From Xanthomonas campestris pv. badrii (GTDB taxonomy: Bacteria; Pseudomonadota; Gammaproteobacteria; Xanthomonadales; Xanthomonadaceae), in contig NZ_CP051651.1 in assembly GCF_012848175.1 (NCBI RefSeq), forward strand, positions 3,100,001-3,164,000: a stretch of 64,000 nt of DNA. The letters are read 5' to 3'. Numbering within the stretch: position 1 is the stretch's first letter; the number at the start of each line of letters is the position of its first letter. Positions 63,844-64,000 of this stretch are shown here, piece after piece. The translations under genes and the position numbers were made by a program. A model generated the notes under the pieces. That model did no database searches. It was not told where the DNA came from and saw only the letters and a list, made by a program, of their open reading frames with translations.

Positions 63844-64000
63844 CCCCTGGTACGCCAGCATGGCCGACGCGCAGGCCTGCACCTGCTGGCTCAACTGCTA
63901 CCTGCGCGAGTTCGCCATCCCGCGCCACGCCGCCGACTTCGACTACCGCGGGCTGGATCGCCCCGGCCCACGCGTGGCCGAGCAGCGCTGGCTGCGCATC
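63821..64000 (+). CDS. xssD: Second NIS synthetase (PvsD/XssD-like), cut by window end
   Basis: Only the first 60 residues are visible (MSPHTMHDPWYASMADAQAC at the start). GAGGAG at 63807-63812 is eight bases before this ATG. The reading is inferred mainly from position (pvsABCDE order), with the short N-terminus compatible with an IucA/IucC-type protein. It overlaps xssC by 23 bases. Confidence 0.7.
   Translation, partial: MSPHTMHDPWYASMADAQACTCWLNCYLREFAIPRHAADFDYRGLDRPGPRVAEQRWLRI

Overview
The window is a high-GC chromosomal segment from a gammaproteobacterium of the Xanthomonadaceae, almost certainly Xanthomonas. The pointers are five TonB-dependent receptors in 64 kb, a vibrioferrin-type (xanthoferrin) siderophore cluster, a divergent class A beta-lactamase/LysR pair, a lipase-effector/lipoprotein pair of the kind made for the antibacterial type IV secretion system, and intergenic palindromic repeats of the type common in this genus. 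About 50 genes are supported; the long open frames opposite many of them are high-GC shadows.

Layout. 1-8.2 kb: the tail of a Dps gene, recQ, small secreted and regulatory genes, a pseudouridine-synthase-like gene with an altered catalytic motif, and an HWE histidine kinase/receiver pair. 8.4-16 kb (minus strand): tRNA-Lys(TTT), queC-queE and a complete Tol-Pal operon in the order ybgC-tolQ-tolR-tolA-tolB-pal-cpoB. 16-26 kb (minus): yebC-ruvC-ruvA-kup-(tandem SUKH protein)-ruvB, then an alpha/beta hydrolase, a GNAT acetyltransferase and aspS. This stretch is peppered with G-rich repeats, two of which supply the N-termini of RuvC and YbgC. 26-31 kb: a DUF3011 protein, an FmdB-like zinc ribbon protein, and a coupled MFS transporter plus two-domain HAD-GT20 enzyme, best read as a glucosylglycerol (compatible solute) module.

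31-41 kb: a TonB receptor, a ten-unit 33-bp hairpin minisatellite, a Tat-exported phospholipase C, the bla/LysR pair, and a YheS-type ABC-F ATPase carrying an in-frame piece of a dispersed repeat. 41-51 kb: three paralogous TonB receptors with a VOC-fold protein between the first two and a cytochrome P450 after the third; a LacI-type palindrome and a promoter-like sequence lie upstream of the second receptor. 51.7-56.1 kb: a YbaL-type cation/proton antiporter and a three-gene minus-strand unit (immunity-like lipoprotein, lipase with glutamine-rich tail, coiled-coil membrane protein). 56.3-64 kb: a Fur-box-preceded siderophore locus (HpcH/HpaI aldolase, TonB receptor, ATP-grasp ligase, NIS synthetase, MFS exporter, start of a second synthetase), running off the end of the window.

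The most notable items are (1) the candidate lipase toxin/immunity unit, whose effector lacks the textbook translocation-domain motifs, (2) dispersed repeats captured inside coding sequences (yheS-like, ruvC, ybgC), (3) the 33-bp hairpin array, (4) the pseudouridine synthase homologue with Glu in place of the catalytic Asp, and (5) the triple receptor cluster. Assignments rest on reading the translated sequence against remembered family features; no database search was possible.
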